64,000 nt of DNA, taken from assembly GCA_023382655.1 (NCBI GenBank), contig JAHDWK010000032.1:1-64000 (forward strand). The letters run 5' to 3'. This document shows, piece by piece, positions 52,472 through 62,700 of the stretch. Position 1 is the first letter of the stretch. Each line of letters begins with the position of its first letter. The translations under genes and the position numbers were made by a program. The stretch comes from Anaerolineae bacterium. Lineage in GTDB: Bacteria; Chloroflexota; Anaerolineae; Promineifilales; Promineifilaceae. The notes under the pieces are model-generated. The model was not told where the DNA came from and searched no databases. It saw only the letters and a program-made list of their open reading frames with translations.

Positions 52472-54076
52472 TCAAATTTGCGGCCCGGCGGCGCTGACGG
52501 CCGTAGACGATTGATCGACGAACTGCTGGAAATTCTCCACAAACATTGCCGCCAGTTTGTGTGCCTGGGCATCGTAGGCGTCGGGGTCGGCCCAGGTCTG
52601 GCGTGGCTGCAAGACCTCGGTGGGTACACCGGGGCAGGTGGTGGGGATTTGCAGGCCAAAGATGGGGTCGGTGACATAGGGGACGTTAGCGAGACGGCCG
52701 TCCAGAGCCGCATTCACCGTCGCCCGCGTATGCGCCAGTTTCATGCGATGGCCTGCGCCATAGGCCCCGCCCGTCCAGCCGGTGTTCACCAGCCAACACT
52801 GCACGTTGTGTTCGGCAATCTTTTTGCCCAGGAGTTCGGCGTAAACGCTGGGATGCTGGGCCATAAACGGCGCGCCAAAACAGGCGCTAAACGTCGCCTG
52901 CGGTTCCGTCACACCCCGTTCCGTGCCCGCCACTTTCGCCGTGTAACCGGAGATGAAATGGTACATGGCCTGTTCCGGCGTCAGTTTGGCAATCGGCGGC
53001 AATACACCAAAGGCATCGGCCGTGAGGAAGATGATATTTTTAGGATGCCCGCCGCGCCCCGTGCGGGAAGCATTGGGGATGTGGGAAATGGGGTAAGCCG
53101 CCCGTGTATTTTCTGTGAGCGAAGAATCATCCAAATCCAGCCGCCGCGAGTTCACATCAATGCCCACGTTTTCCAGGATGGTGCCATAACGGCGGGTGGT
53201 TTCGTAAATTTCTGGTTCGCCCTCCGGGTCCAGCCGGATCACTTTGGCGTAGCAGCCACCTTCAAAGTTGAAGACGCCGTTGTCACTCCAGCCATGTTCA
53301 TCGTCGCCAATGAGCGTGCGGGTGGCATCGGCCGAAAGGGTTGTTTTGCCGGTGCCGCTGAGGCCAAAGAAGATGGCGGTGTCGCCATTGGGGCCGATGT
53401 TGGCGGAGCAGTGCATGGGCATCACATCTTTGAACGGTAGGAAGTAATTCATGGCGGTGAAGGCTGACTTTTTGATCTCCCCGGCATACTCCGTGCCGCC
53501 GATGAGAACCATTTTCTTGTCAAAATCAACCAGAATGAACACATCGGAACGGGTTTGGTCATAGTCAGGGAAGGCATGGAAGCCGGGGCAGTCAATAATG
53601 ACAAATTCTGGCTCGAAGGTAGCCAGTTCTTCTGGGGTGGCCTGGATGAACATGTTGTGGGCAAACAGACTGTGCCAGGCATATTGGGTGATGACCCGCA
53701 CAGGCATCCGGTGGTCAGGGTCGGCGCCACACCAGCAGTCTTGCACGAAGACATCTTTGCTTTGCAGGTAAGAGGCCATGCGGCGGTGTAGTTCTTCAAA
53801 GCGGTCGGCCGCAAACGGCCGGTTCACTTTGCCCCACCAGATTTTGTCCTGGCTGTTTGGCTCTTGCACAATAAATTTGTCGTTGGGCGAGCGACCGGTA
53901 AATTGGCCGGTGCGCACCACCAATGGCCCCAGATGGGCGATGATGCTTTCGTGGCGCTTGAGCGACTCTTCGTAGAGAGAAGGGGTGGGCAGATTCCAGT
54001 AAATGGTTTTCAGGTTGTTCAGGCCATGCGTTTCCAGCCCAATGGGACTGCGCGAAATGGGACTAAATTCAGACAT
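52472..54076 (-). CDS. pckA: Phosphoenolpyruvate carboxykinase (ATP)
   Basis: A 534-aa cytoplasmic enzyme converting oxaloacetate and ATP to phosphoenolpyruvate, the entry step of gluconeogenesis. The oxaloacetate-binding RTGQFTGRSPNDKFIV, the kinase-1a P-loop FFGLSGTGKTTLSAD, the metal-binding DDEHGWSDNGVFNFEGGCYAK and the adenine-binding ENTRAAYPI are present. Length is as in the ATP-dependent family. AAGGAG lies 8 nt before the ATG. It lies upstream of glgX on the same strand, with a hairpin between. The 209 nt upstream of the gene hold no other feature apart from one ACGGCCGT site. Confidence 0.97.
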   Translation of the reverse strand: MSEFSPISRSPIGLETHGLNNLKTIYWNLPTPSLYEESLKRHESIIAHLGPLVVRTGQFTGRSPNDKFIVQEPNSQDKIWWGKVNRPFAADRFEELHRRMASYLQSKDVFVQDCWCGADPDHRMPVRVITQYAWHSLFAHNMFIQATPEELATFEPEFVIIDCPGFHAFPDYDQTRSDVFILVDFDKKMVLIGGTEYAGEIKKSAFTAMNYFLPFKDVMPMHCSANIGPNGDTAIFFGLSGTGKTTLSADATRTLIGDDEHGWSDNGVFNFEGGCYAKVIRLDPEGEPEIYETTRRYGTILENVGIDVNSRRLDLDDSSLTENTRAAYPISHIPNASRTGRGGHPKNIIFLTADAFGVLPPIAKLTPEQAMYHFISGYTAKVAGTERGVTEPQATFSACFGAPFMAQHPSVYAELLGKKIAEHNVQCWLVNTGWTGGAYGAGHRMKLAHTRATVNAALDGRLANVPYVTDPIFGLQIPTTCPGVPTEVLQPRQTWADPDAYDAQAHKLAAMFVENFQQFVDQSSTAVSAAGPQI

Positions 54077-54285
54077 TCGATTTGCTCCTTGTAAAAACAG
54101 GTTTATCAGATATGGACTTGCGGCGAAATGGGGACGTGGGTAATGGTAAGTGTGGGATGGGATGTGATTTTAAGATGTATTGTGATAATGATGCCTGATT
54201 TTTCGCCGCCGGGGATGGGGGAAACGTCACTAAATTTGCAGGACATTTATCACTGTTGGGATGAGGGGGGTACGGCCGTACCTGT

Positions 54286-55059
54286 TTACCCCAACAGGCG
54301 TGTAGGTTTATGGATAAACAGGTAGTAGATGGCCAGTAAGCCGCTGAAGATGATGACGGCCGTGTAAATCGTCAGCCCCAGCCGGTGTTCGGCCGGTACG
54401 GTGGGCAGGCGGGTGAGAAAAGGCACAATGAGAACCACGTCATACGCCAGAAAGCCGACCAACTGCCCGGCCGCATTAGGCCAGTAAGGCTTCCATAGAC
54501 CATACGCAAAGTAAAGCGCCGCCCCAAAAAACATCCAGCCAATCACCACCGAGAGTTCCGGCGTAATCGTCCACGGGATGGCGTTTGGTATTTGTAGGAT
54601 CAGCCGGGTGCTGACGATGGCCAGGGCAATAATGAAAATGACGAACGACCACCAGACCGGCCGGGGCGTGGGCCAGGTGGTATCCAACGGAAAACGTTGG
54701 CTCCACCAAAAGAGCCAGAGGCCGAACAAAGCGCCCAGCACACAAATAACGCCGTAAGCTGTCAACTGGGCGTTATCGTTGCTGGCGCCCAGGCGAAACG
54801 AGAAGATAGCCACCGGTGCCAGAATACCCAAATAATCGAGACCAATTCCGGCCAGTGCGCCATAATTACCTGACGCCACCGCCCAAAACGTCGAGGCAGC
54901 GGCGGCAGCAAAGATGGAGGAAATGAAAATGTACGTCAGTGGTGTTGTGCCCTCAAATGGCCACAAATTGGTGACAAACGGCCACTGCCAGAAAAAGGCA
55001 ATAGCAAAAAATAACTGTACAGCACAGATGAAATAAAAGAAAAAACGCCCGGTTTGCAT
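54286..55059 (-). CDS. Hypothetical multi-pass membrane protein
   Basis: A 257-aa protein with about eight membrane helices, among them FFFYFICAVQLFFAIAFFW, YIFISSIFAAAAASTFWAVA, VICVLGALFGLWLFWW, VWWSFVIFIIALAIV and IYTAVIIFSGLLAIYYLFI. There are few charged residues and no recognised motif. AAAGGAG precedes the ATG. I do not recognise the family. It stands alone between pckA and the M23 peptidase gene. Confidence 0.82.
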   Translation of the reverse strand: MQTGRFFFYFICAVQLFFAIAFFWQWPFVTNLWPFEGTTPLTYIFISSIFAAAAASTFWAVASGNYGALAGIGLDYLGILAPVAIFSFRLGASNDNAQLTAYGVICVLGALFGLWLFWWSQRFPLDTTWPTPRPVWWSFVIFIIALAIVSTRLILQIPNAIPWTITPELSVVIGWMFFGAALYFAYGLWKPYWPNAAGQLVGFLAYDVVLIVPFLTRLPTVPAEHRLGLTIYTAVIIFSGLLAIYYLFIHKPTRLLG

Positions 55060-55222
55060 TGCCTAAATCTCCTTTGGGGCCGGCGATTGATGCAGGTCGC
55101 AAGGCTATCATTCACCAGCATTGGGTCACAATGATAACCTAAGTGATGAAAAAGAATAGGATGACAATGATAGGCGGAACTGCTTACGGGTTTCCTGGGA
55201 GAAGCTGGTTTTCTGACCAGGT

Positions 55223-56863
55223 TTACGGCGTTGGCTTCAGGATGAGGGGCAGGTAGTGATGGTAGTCGAGGATGCCAATGATGAAGTTGCCGTTGCTGTC
55301 GTCGTACTGGGTGGGGCTAAGCGTATTGCTGACGCGGATGCGGTAAAGGGTGGTGCTGGCGCTGAGGGGAATTGTCCAGGTGATCAAGTCATGCCCCGTC
55401 ATCGTGAGAGTTTGGGAAATCTGCTCGTTGTGCAGCAAATCCACCTGCATGGCCGGGGTCAACACTGTTTGCCAGGTAACGCTTAATACATCGCCGGGTG
55501 TAAACTGTTCCCCGCCATTGGGGATGGTGACGGTGATGGTTTCCGGTGTGGGTAGTGGTGTGGGAATGGGCGCAGGCGTGGGTGGGGGCGGCGTGCCCAC
55601 CAGGAAGGTGTGTGTGTAGGTCTGGTTGTTTAGGAGCACGGCAAATTGCCAGTATCCTTGGGGGACATTGCCTGACAGATCGAATGACCACCACCACCAG
55701 GAGGCGGCGTAGTGAGGATCGGGAATGTTATGCTGCCAACTTTGGTAAACGGCCCCATTGGGCTGGTAGATGGTGTACTGGCTGGGTTGGCTGTCTAATT
55801 GGTCGCGGTAATAGGTGGTGAAGTAGACGGTATCGCCGGGGTTGAAGCTGTCAGCTTCGTGACTTTGTTCGGCTGTGGCGCATTCGGTGATAACAGGGGC
55901 GGCGTAACCTGTGGTGATTTTGTTCACGGCCGTGTCATAATATTCCGGTTGGGTACTCCACAGCGAATTAGCGTTCATCTCATTACAAACCCCCGCAAAT
56001 GGGTCTAGCGTTGGCCCGTTTAGCCCATGAACCTCAAAATGCAAATGAGGGCCGGTGGAACTGCCAGAACTGCCCATCACCCCCAGGTATTCGCCGGTAT
56101 CCACCCATTGCCCCACCTGTTTGGGAGTCAGGGAGTCTCTTTTCATATGTCCATACCAGGAAATGCTGCCATCGGCGTGTTGAATGTAAATAGCGTTCCA
56201 GGGCAGCCCGGTGAAGGAGCAATTACGGTCATAATTGCCGTCTTCGCGCAACACAATGACACCCGGTGCGGCCGCCACGACGGTGATCTCATCGTTATCC
56301 ATGCGGCTCCAGGGGAACGGCCAGGAGAAGATGTCGGTGCCAGGATGGTTGTAGCCGCTGTGGGTGTCATAGGTACGCTGACCGCAGGCGTAGTCACGCC
56401 GCTGGTAGGGGTAGTTGGGGTTGTGGTCTACAAAATTCGCAATGCCATGATAACCAAAATCATCCAGATGGGGCGCTGCCTGCACCGGCCATTCAAAGGG
56501 GACGCTCTGCGGCGTATACTCAAGCGGCAACACGCCTTCACTCTGTAACTGATTGACGCTGGTACTCAATTGGTTCTCAATTTGCTGCCGCTGGTCGTCG
56601 GACATATGGTCGTCGGGGAAAAAGTATTCACCCCCGCCGCTGCCCTGAGGCTGGCGATGGGAAAATTGGTACACGGCCGTGTCCCCCTCATTTGGCGACG
56701 GGCTAAACTCTCTGTTTGGCCGTGCCGCCCAAAAATTCAGCCCGGCAATGGCCGCTGAAACAAACATGAGATTAAAAACAACCAGACAAATGATAAGGAT
56801 AATGGCTCTGCGATTAATGGCTCTGCGATTTACGGCTCTACGATTAACGGCTCTGCGATTCAT
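55223..56863 (-). CDS. Secreted M23 metallopeptidase with C-terminal YLPLI tail
   Basis: A 546-aa cell-surface protein. Four NRRA(V/I) repeats at residues 2-21 precede one membrane or signal helix (IILIICLVVFNLMFVSAAIA). Residues ~130-300 are a lysostaphin-type M23 domain: first ligands in GYNHPGTDIF and catalytic HxH in GPHLHFEVHG, so peptidoglycan cross-link hydrolysis is likely. A beta-rich domain (~320-425), a Pro/Thr spacer and an Ig-like NGGEQFTPGDVLSVTWQT module follow. The end YHHYLPLILKPTP matches the FG-GAP protein's tail. The NRRA repeats are encoded by a 15-nt tandem repeat. AAGGAA precedes the ATG. Confidence 0.9.
   Translation of the reverse strand: MNRRAVNRRAVNRRAINRRAIILIICLVVFNLMFVSAAIAGLNFWAARPNREFSPSPNEGDTAVYQFSHRQPQGSGGGEYFFPDDHMSDDQRQQIENQLSTSVNQLQSEGVLPLEYTPQSVPFEWPVQAAPHLDDFGYHGIANFVDHNPNYPYQRRDYACGQRTYDTHSGYNHPGTDIFSWPFPWSRMDNDEITVVAAAPGVIVLREDGNYDRNCSFTGLPWNAIYIQHADGSISWYGHMKRDSLTPKQVGQWVDTGEYLGVMGSSGSSTGPHLHFEVHGLNGPTLDPFAGVCNEMNANSLWSTQPEYYDTAVNKITTGYAAPVITECATAEQSHEADSFNPGDTVYFTTYYRDQLDSQPSQYTIYQPNGAVYQSWQHNIPDPHYAASWWWWSFDLSGNVPQGYWQFAVLLNNQTYTHTFLVGTPPPPTPAPIPTPLPTPETITVTIPNGGEQFTPGDVLSVTWQTVLTPAMQVDLLHNEQISQTLTMTGHDLITWTIPLSASTTLYRIRVSNTLSPTQYDDSNGNFIIGILDYHHYLPLILKPTP
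56804..56863 (-). repeat. 15-nt tandem repeat encoding NRRA(V/I) x4
   Basis: Four imperfect 15-nt units of the type AATCGCAGAGCCATT begin at the second codon of the M23 gene. Third-position changes (CGC/CGT, GTT/GTA/ATT) keep Asn-Arg-Arg-Ala and vary only Val/Ile. Confidence 0.85.
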
Positions 56864-56973
56864 GTGTTTCCTTGTATCGTGTGCATAGATATGTGGGCAA
56901 AGCTTACCGACGTTACCTGGAAGCGGCTATCAAAAAGCGGTGAAAATCTGGGCGATTATGTTATAGTCGCCTT

Positions 56974-58200
56974 ATGATGGAACCTCTCAACGGCAAAATT
57001 GTCCTGAAAGCGGGGCGGGAGAAACCGGTGCGGCAGCGCCATCCCTGGGTCTTTTCTGGGGCGATAAACCGGGTGGAAGGGCAGCCCAAACCGGGTGATC
57101 TGGTGTTGGTGGCCGATAGTCACGGCCGTGCCCTGGCCACCGCTTACTACAACCCCCATTCCCAAATTCGCGCCCGTATCCTCAGTTGGGACGTGACCGA
57201 AACGATTGACGCCGCCTTCTGGCAGCGCCGCCTGGCATGGGCCATCGCGGCGCGGCAGTTGTTGGCGTTGGAACCACACACCATCGCCTATCGCCTGGTC
57301 AATGCCGAGGCGGATGGGCTGCCAGGGTTGGTAGTGGATCGGTACGGCCGTAGCCTGGTGCTGCAGTGCCTGACCTTCGGTATTGACCGGCGTAAAACGC
57401 TGCTGGCCGAACTGCTGGCCGATCTGGCGCAGCCGGATGGCATCATCGAACGCTCCGACGTAGACGTGCGCCGCAAAGAAGGGCTGCCCCTGGCGACCGG
57501 CCTGTTGTGGGGCGTTAACCCGCCGGACACAGTGGAGATTTTAGAAAATGGTCTGCGCTTTCAGGTGCAGTTGGTAGCCGGGCACAAGACGGGCTTTTAT
57601 CTGGATCAGCGGGAGAACCGCGCCGCTGTCTGCCAGCCGTATCTGGTCGCCGGGAAAACGGTGCTGAACGTTTTTGCTTATACCGGTGGTTTTGGCGTTT
57701 ATGCGGCGGCGGCGGGGGCGGCAGCCATCACGCACATTGACAGTTCCGTGGGAGCGTTAGAGCAGGCGGAGGCAAATGTGGCGCTGAATGGATGGACACG
57801 GCCGTCAGACGAATACATTGCCGGTGATGCCTTTGAGGTGCTGCGTTACTACCGCGACGCCGGGCAAACCTTTGACGTGGTCATCCTCGATCCGCCAAAG
57901 TTTGCGCATAGCCAGCAGGATGTGGAACGCGCCTGTCGTGGGTATAAGGATTTGAACTGGCTGGCGCTGCGGCTGCTGAATCCGGGTGGCGTGTTAGCTA
58001 CCTTTTCCTGTTCCGGGTTAGTCTCGGCTGATTTGTTTCAAAAGGTGCTATTTGGCGCGGCCGTAGACGCCGGGCGAGATGTCCAAATTATACGGTTCTT
58101 GCATCAGGGAGCGGATCATCCGGTGCTACTTTCCTTTCCTGAGTCGGCTTATCTGAAAGGGTTTTTGTGTTATGTGGGGGATGTAGCCGCAGACAAATAG
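56974..58200 (+). CDS. rlmI: RlmI-like rRNA (cytosine-C5) methyltransferase
   Basis: A 408-aa methyltransferase. The N-terminal PUA domain (KIVLKAGREKPVRQRHPWVF) is followed by a linker with EADGLPGLVVDRYG. The Rossmann domain has motif I VLNVFAYTGGFGVYAAAAGA and motif IV VILDPPKFAHSQ, with a cysteine in ATFSCSGLVS. This is the YccW/RlmI arrangement, so methylation of 23S rRNA C1962 is predicted. TATAGT at 56962-56967 lies only 7 nt before the ATG and no ribosome site is seen, so the transcript may be leaderless. Confidence 0.9.
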   Translation: MMEPLNGKIVLKAGREKPVRQRHPWVFSGAINRVEGQPKPGDLVLVADSHGRALATAYYNPHSQIRARILSWDVTETIDAAFWQRRLAWAIAARQLLALEPHTIAYRLVNAEADGLPGLVVDRYGRSLVLQCLTFGIDRRKTLLAELLADLAQPDGIIERSDVDVRRKEGLPLATGLLWGVNPPDTVEILENGLRFQVQLVAGHKTGFYLDQRENRAAVCQPYLVAGKTVLNVFAYTGGFGVYAAAAGAAAITHIDSSVGALEQAEANVALNGWTRPSDEYIAGDAFEVLRYYRDAGQTFDVVILDPPKFAHSQQDVERACRGYKDLNWLALRLLNPGGVLATFSCSGLVSADLFQKVLFGAAVDAGRDVQIIRFLHQGADHPVLLSFPESAYLKGFLCYVGDVAADK

Positions 58201-58385
58201 AGTCGTGCCAATGCCAATGGGCTCAGGCAGAATGTTAAATAATTTATGCTTATTGTTTTCTCCGGTAACATGACCGGCGCAATTACTTTATCGCGGTGTG
58301 TGGCGAATGGTTGATAGGAAACGGCCGTTTTTTGCGCTTTAATACCGGCAATTCAGTAGTGGTAAAACCCACAGGAGAGAAAACG

Positions 58386-58571
58386 ATGAAAAGCAAAAAG
58401 CAAACCCGAGATAATTCCTTCGAGCATGTAGTAAAAGCAAGCGGGTCTCCCCAAATTTTCTATGATGGCAAACCGTTGCCAGAGTGGCTGCAACTCCCCG
58501 TCACGGACATGGAACAACACGAAAAAACCGAAACGATTCCCGATTGGGTACTGCAACCTGTATCCTTCTGA
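58386..58571 (+). CDS. Hypothetical 61-aa protein
   Basis: A small hydrophilic protein starting MKSKKQTRDNSFEHVVKASG and ending IPDWVLQPVSF. Two similar segments, PLPEWLQLPV (residues ~29-38) and TIPDWVLQPV (residues ~50-59), form an internal repeat. AGGAGAG precedes the ATG and a good terminator follows, so the gene is convincing as a monocistronic unit. I do not recognise it. The 185 nt upstream hold one ACGGCCGT-centred palindrome followed by a T-run near 58318-58334. Confidence 0.7.
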   Translation: MKSKKQTRDNSFEHVVKASGSPQIFYDGKPLPEWLQLPVTDMEQHEKTETIPDWVLQPVSF

Positions 58572-58580
58572 CCGGTATAA

Positions 58581-58609
58581 AGCCGTCTCCCTATGAGGCG
58601 GCTTTTTTG
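58581..58609 (+). terminator. Rho-independent terminator after the 61-aa gene
   Basis: AGCCGTCTC (58581-58589), loop CCTAT and GAGGCGGCT (58595-58603) form a 9-bp stem with one G-U pair, followed by six T. It lies 9 nt after the stop. Confidence 0.88.
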
Positions 58610-58623
58610 TATAAATCGAACAG

Positions 58624-59667
58624 TTAACGGGGCAACGGCCGTACTCGGTAAATCTCCATCACCCCTTTGCCTTTCACCTCAATCATACGGGATGACTCCC
58701 CATCTACCAGCCCAATCACCTTATCCCAGGCGGCCTGGCTCAAATTGACGCTGTTGGCGGTGCCGTGGCTTTCAATGCGCTGCGCTGTGTTCACCGTGTC
58801 CCCCCAGACATCAAACAAATACTGCCGTCGCCCCAAAATTGCGCCCAGCACCGGCCCCACATGAATGCCCACCCGCACTTGCCAGGGGTCGGGCAACTGC
58901 CGCGCCAGTTCCACCATCTCCCAGCCACATTGCACCGAACGCAGCACCGGATTCTCCAGCCGGTCAAACAGGCCGGCGACGGCCATAAAAGCATCCCCAT
59001 CCGTCTTAATTTTTTGCAGGCCATGTTTCAGGGCGGCGTTTTCGTAAACGCCGATCATCTCCTGTAAATTGCGCACCACGTCTACCAGCGGGTGGGTGTC
59101 GCAGTAGGGGGTGAACCCCACCACATCGGTAAATAACACGGCCACATTTTCAAAGAGACGCGGCCGTACCCGGTTGGTGCGTTTCAGTTCGTCAATGATC
59201 GCTTCGGGCAGGATGACTCGCAGCAGTTCGTCGGCGCGTGCCTTTTCGCGCTCAATTTGCTGGATGTACATCTTTTCCCGGTCATGCCACTCTTTCTTTT
59301 CCAGGCTGGCGTTCAGCCGGGCGCGCAGCAGCACCGGATCAAACGGTTTGGGCAGGAAATCTTCCGCGCCCATCTCGATCCCCCTGACTACACTGGGCAA
59401 ATCGTTGGCTGCGCTGATGACAATGACGGGAATGTCGCGGGTGTACGGGTCAGACTTCAAATGCCCCAACACTTCAAAGCCGTCCATGATGGGCATCATA
59501 ATGTCCAGCAAAATCACGTCAGGGGATTCGGACATCACCTTGATAAGCGCTTCCTGGCCGTTGGTTGCCGAAACCGTCTCGAAGTGCAGGTCTTCCAGTT
59601 CTTGTTCCAGGTAATCTACGTTGAACGGTTCGTCGTCAACGATGAGGATTTTGGGGCGTTGTTCCAT
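58624..59667 (-). CDS. Receiver-domain class III adenylate cyclase
   Basis: A 347-aa response regulator. The receiver (residues ~5-125) has ILIVDDEP, phospho-acceptor Asp in VILLDIMMPIMDG and the conserved Lys in LPKPFD. A coiled linker (EKMYIQQIEREKARADELLR) leads to a class III cyclase domain with metal aspartates in VLFTDVVGFT and GDAFM, the purine Lys in LQKIKTDGD and Asp in YLFDVWGDTVNTAQR; Lys/Asp favour ATP over GTP. cAMP output under phosphorylation control is predicted. It is 61 nt downstream of the giant kinase gene on the same strand, its likely partner. No ribosome site is clear. Confidence 0.93.
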   Translation of the reverse strand: MEQRPKILIVDDEPFNVDYLEQELEDLHFETVSATNGQEALIKVMSESPDVILLDIMMPIMDGFEVLGHLKSDPYTRDIPVIVISAANDLPSVVRGIEMGAEDFLPKPFDPVLLRARLNASLEKKEWHDREKMYIQQIEREKARADELLRVILPEAIIDELKRTNRVRPRLFENVAVLFTDVVGFTPYCDTHPLVDVVRNLQEMIGVYENAALKHGLQKIKTDGDAFMAVAGLFDRLENPVLRSVQCGWEMVELARQLPDPWQVRVGIHVGPVLGAILGRRQYLFDVWGDTVNTAQRIESHGTANSVNLSQAAWDKVIGLVDGESSRMIEVKGKGVMEIYRVRPLPR

Positions 59668-59673
59668 GTAGCA

Positions 59674-59745
59674 GTGATCCGTAAACCGTCATCCGTAATC
59701 GGTAATCCGTGAAAGAACGGATTACGGGTCACGGATTACGAGTAA
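59674..59745. repeat. Heptamer-iterated hairpin (ATCCGTA type)
   Basis: ATCCGTA, AACCGTC, ATCCGTA, ATCGGTA and ATCCGTG words form the left arm; ACGGATT, ACGGGTC, ACGGATT and ACGAGTA the right arm, around GAAAGA. The giant kinase frame ends inside the right arm, taking its last residues (VTRNP) and TGA from repeat words. Confidence 0.88.
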
Positions 59746-62700
59746 CAGGTATTGTCAGGGTAAATGCCGAGCCGACGCCGGGTGTGCTCACGGCCGTGAT
59801 ACGGCCGTCGAGCAAACGAGCCAGGCTGCGGCTGAGCGCCAGACCCAGCCCCACGCCGTCGTACTGCTGGCGAATAGCCGGGCTGGCCTGTTCAAACTCT
59901 TCAAAAATGCGGGGCAGGGCGTCGGCGGGAATGCCAATGCCCGTATCCTGAATGGTAATGGCGAGCGTATCACCCTCTGGAACAGCTTGAATGGTGATAC
60001 GGCCGTTTTCTGTAAACTTTGCCGCATTGCCCAACAAGTTTATCAGAATTTGCCGGATTTTGTCCTGGTCGGAATAAATGACCGGCAGGTCGGCGGGTAT
60101 CTCCCTGAGAATGGTGACGCCGGGTTTGAGGCTGGGCTGCACGGCCGTGACACACAAATCCACCACCGTCGCCAGATTAAACTGGGCGGCCTGCACCTCC
60201 ATCCGCCCCGCCTCAATTTTGGCAATGTCCAAAATGGTATTGATGATGCTCAACAGCTGCTCGGCGCTGACCAGCACCCGATCCAGGTTGTGCTGTTGGC
60301 GGTCGGGCAGGGCGTCACTGCTGCGGCGGCGCACGATGCGCGTAAAGCCGATGATGGCGTTCAGCGGCGTGCGCAGTTCGTGGCTCATGTTGGCCAGGAA
60401 AGCGCTTTTGGCTTCGTTGGCCTGGTTGGCGATGGCGCGGGCGTTTTCGGCATCGTGTGTGGCCTGCGCCAGTTCGGCCGTGCGCTGCGCCACTTTCTCT
60501 TCCAGAGCACTGTTGTACTTTTCCAGACGGCCGACCAACTGCGCATTTTCCAGCGAAATGGCCGTTTGTGAGGCCAGCATGTTCAGCACGGCCAGGTGGT
60601 TGGCCGTAAATGCACCGCTGGCGACATTATTTTCCAGGTAAAGCAGTCCGGCCAGATTGCCCTGTTGTAACAACGGCAGGCACAACACCGATTGTGGGCG
60701 GCGGCTGCGAATGACCGGGTCTTGGGCAAACTGGCTCTGCGTGGCGTTTTCCAGCAGCACGGCCGTATGCGACCGCGCCACATATTGAATCAACGACAGT
60801 GGCAAGGGGACCTCACCTTCACCGCCCCAGGCGGCGGGCCGCCAGCCAGCTTCTAGCGCATGGCCGTTTTCCGGAGGCAGCAGCAGGCAGCCCGTTTGCG
60901 CCCCGGCGTTTTCCATGACAATGGTCATCAGCCGTTCCGTCAGGCGCGGCAGCACAATTTCGCTGGCGATGGTTTGGGACGCTTTGATCACACTGGTCAG
61001 GTCGAGTACGGCCGTGCTGCTCATGGTGGTGGAGGCCATCGTCGCCGTCTTGGTGGTGGCGGTGACGCTGATCGTCTCGGCAGCCCGTTCCGGCGGCGGG
61101 GCCAGGTAGGGGAGGCGGTCGGCCATTTCCGCCGTTTTGCTCACCGCCCCCCAGGCGGCGTAAGCGTCATACGCCTGTCGGTGGTAAAAGGCCGCCAGCC
61201 CATCGGCTTGCGCGGCGTGGAAGTTGCCCGCCAGTTCCAGCGCCAGCGCCGCCTCGTGGGGATAGTTGTGCGCGGTGGCTTGCTGGATGGCCTGGTCGTA
61301 CAGTTCGGCGGCGGCCACATGGTCGCCCTGGACGCGGGCCAGTTCGGCGGCTACGAGCGTCTGTTTGTGGGCGATGTTGACCGGGGCGAAGGGGCTGAGT
61401 TTGGCCAGCTTTTTCTGATTGGCGGCCACTTTTTTCAGCGCCGCTTTTTGCTCTGCTGGGGTGAACGTGGGGTACAGCGCCAGGCGGATGAGCGAATCAT
61501 ACAAATAAAACAGCGGGATGGAGTTGGAGCCGGGGATGCGCGCCAGCAGTTCACCCGCCTCCTGGCTGTAGGGCAGGCCCAATTCCGGCTGCCCAAACAG
61601 GTAACACAACATCGCTTTTTGGATGTCAAAGGCGCAAAGGGCGCTGCGGTCATTGGCGGCGCGGTAGGCGGGCACAGTACCGGCCTCGTCAAAGAACTCC
61701 CCTTGCAGCACATAGGGCAGGGGCACGGGTTGGGAAAGGTTCACGGCCGTTTGCACATAAAAATTATGCACGTAATGGATTTTCTCTTTTTTGTAGTAGG
61801 CCATCACCTCGCTGTAGCGGATCATTTCCGGGGTTAGCTGCGCCAGATTTTCGCCTACGTGCAGGGCGTGTTTGCTGTAGCCGTAGGCGCAGTAGGTGGC
61901 AAATTCGGGGTCGCCCGCCGCCAGCGCCGCCTGGTATGCTTCTTGCAAGGCGGGCAGTGTGTCCCGCAGATGCTCTTTCCAGTGGCGGACAAAGACGTTA
62001 AAGACCATGTGCGTGGAGCCGGTCATTTCGGCCGCCTGCAACTGATCCAGCAGCTTAATCGCCATCTGGCAGTAGGCGTAGCCGCCGTCGTAATCGCGCA
62101 AGACGCTGGTGAGGATGAGGCCGTAGGTGGCAAAGGCGCGGCAGGCGAAGGGGGTGTTGCCATATTGCACGTACCGCTGCGCCAGGTGCAGCACAATCAG
62201 GGCAAACAGTTCGGTGGAGACAAAGTAGGCGGTGACGCCGGCCCGCGCCAGGATGCTGGTGATAGCCAGTTGTTCAGGGTCGGTCATGCGCGGCAGGGTG
62301 AGCAGGTCGTCAGGGTTTTTGCCGCGCAACAGCCGTTTGGTTTGCAAGAGGGCGGGCAGCAGGTGGCGGCGGCTGGGATGGCGCGGCAGCTTGAGGCCAA
62401 ATTGTTGCAAGACGGCAACGGCCGTGTCCAATGCCGCTTCCAACTGGTTCTGGTGGGTCTGCGCCTGGATGATGGTCTCGTAGGTGGGGGTTTTGTCTAG
62501 CAGGGTACGGCCGTGCGCGATCACCGCTTCCGCCCATTGGGCCATCTGCGCATACTGCCCACCCAAATTGGCAGCGGCGGCAGCCTGTGTGTGCAGCGCC
62601 AGCGCCAGGTCGTAGTTCCGCGTCCAGGCCGCATCGCCCCGTAACAGGCGGATGCCCGTATCCAGATATTCCAGCGCCGGTAAAAAGGCGGCGGACTGCA

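Noticed and set aside
58318..58334. ACGGCCGT-centred palindrome with T-run as a terminator of rlmI
   Set aside because: It is 120 nt past the stop, the stem is short, and it is better explained as one more copy of the abundant octamer.
60860..61837. Long plus-strand open frame of 325 codons opposite the giant kinase gene
   Set aside because: It is glycine/arginine/valine-rich without domains and lies fully antisense to a frame with clear kinase motifs; high GC leaves such shadows.
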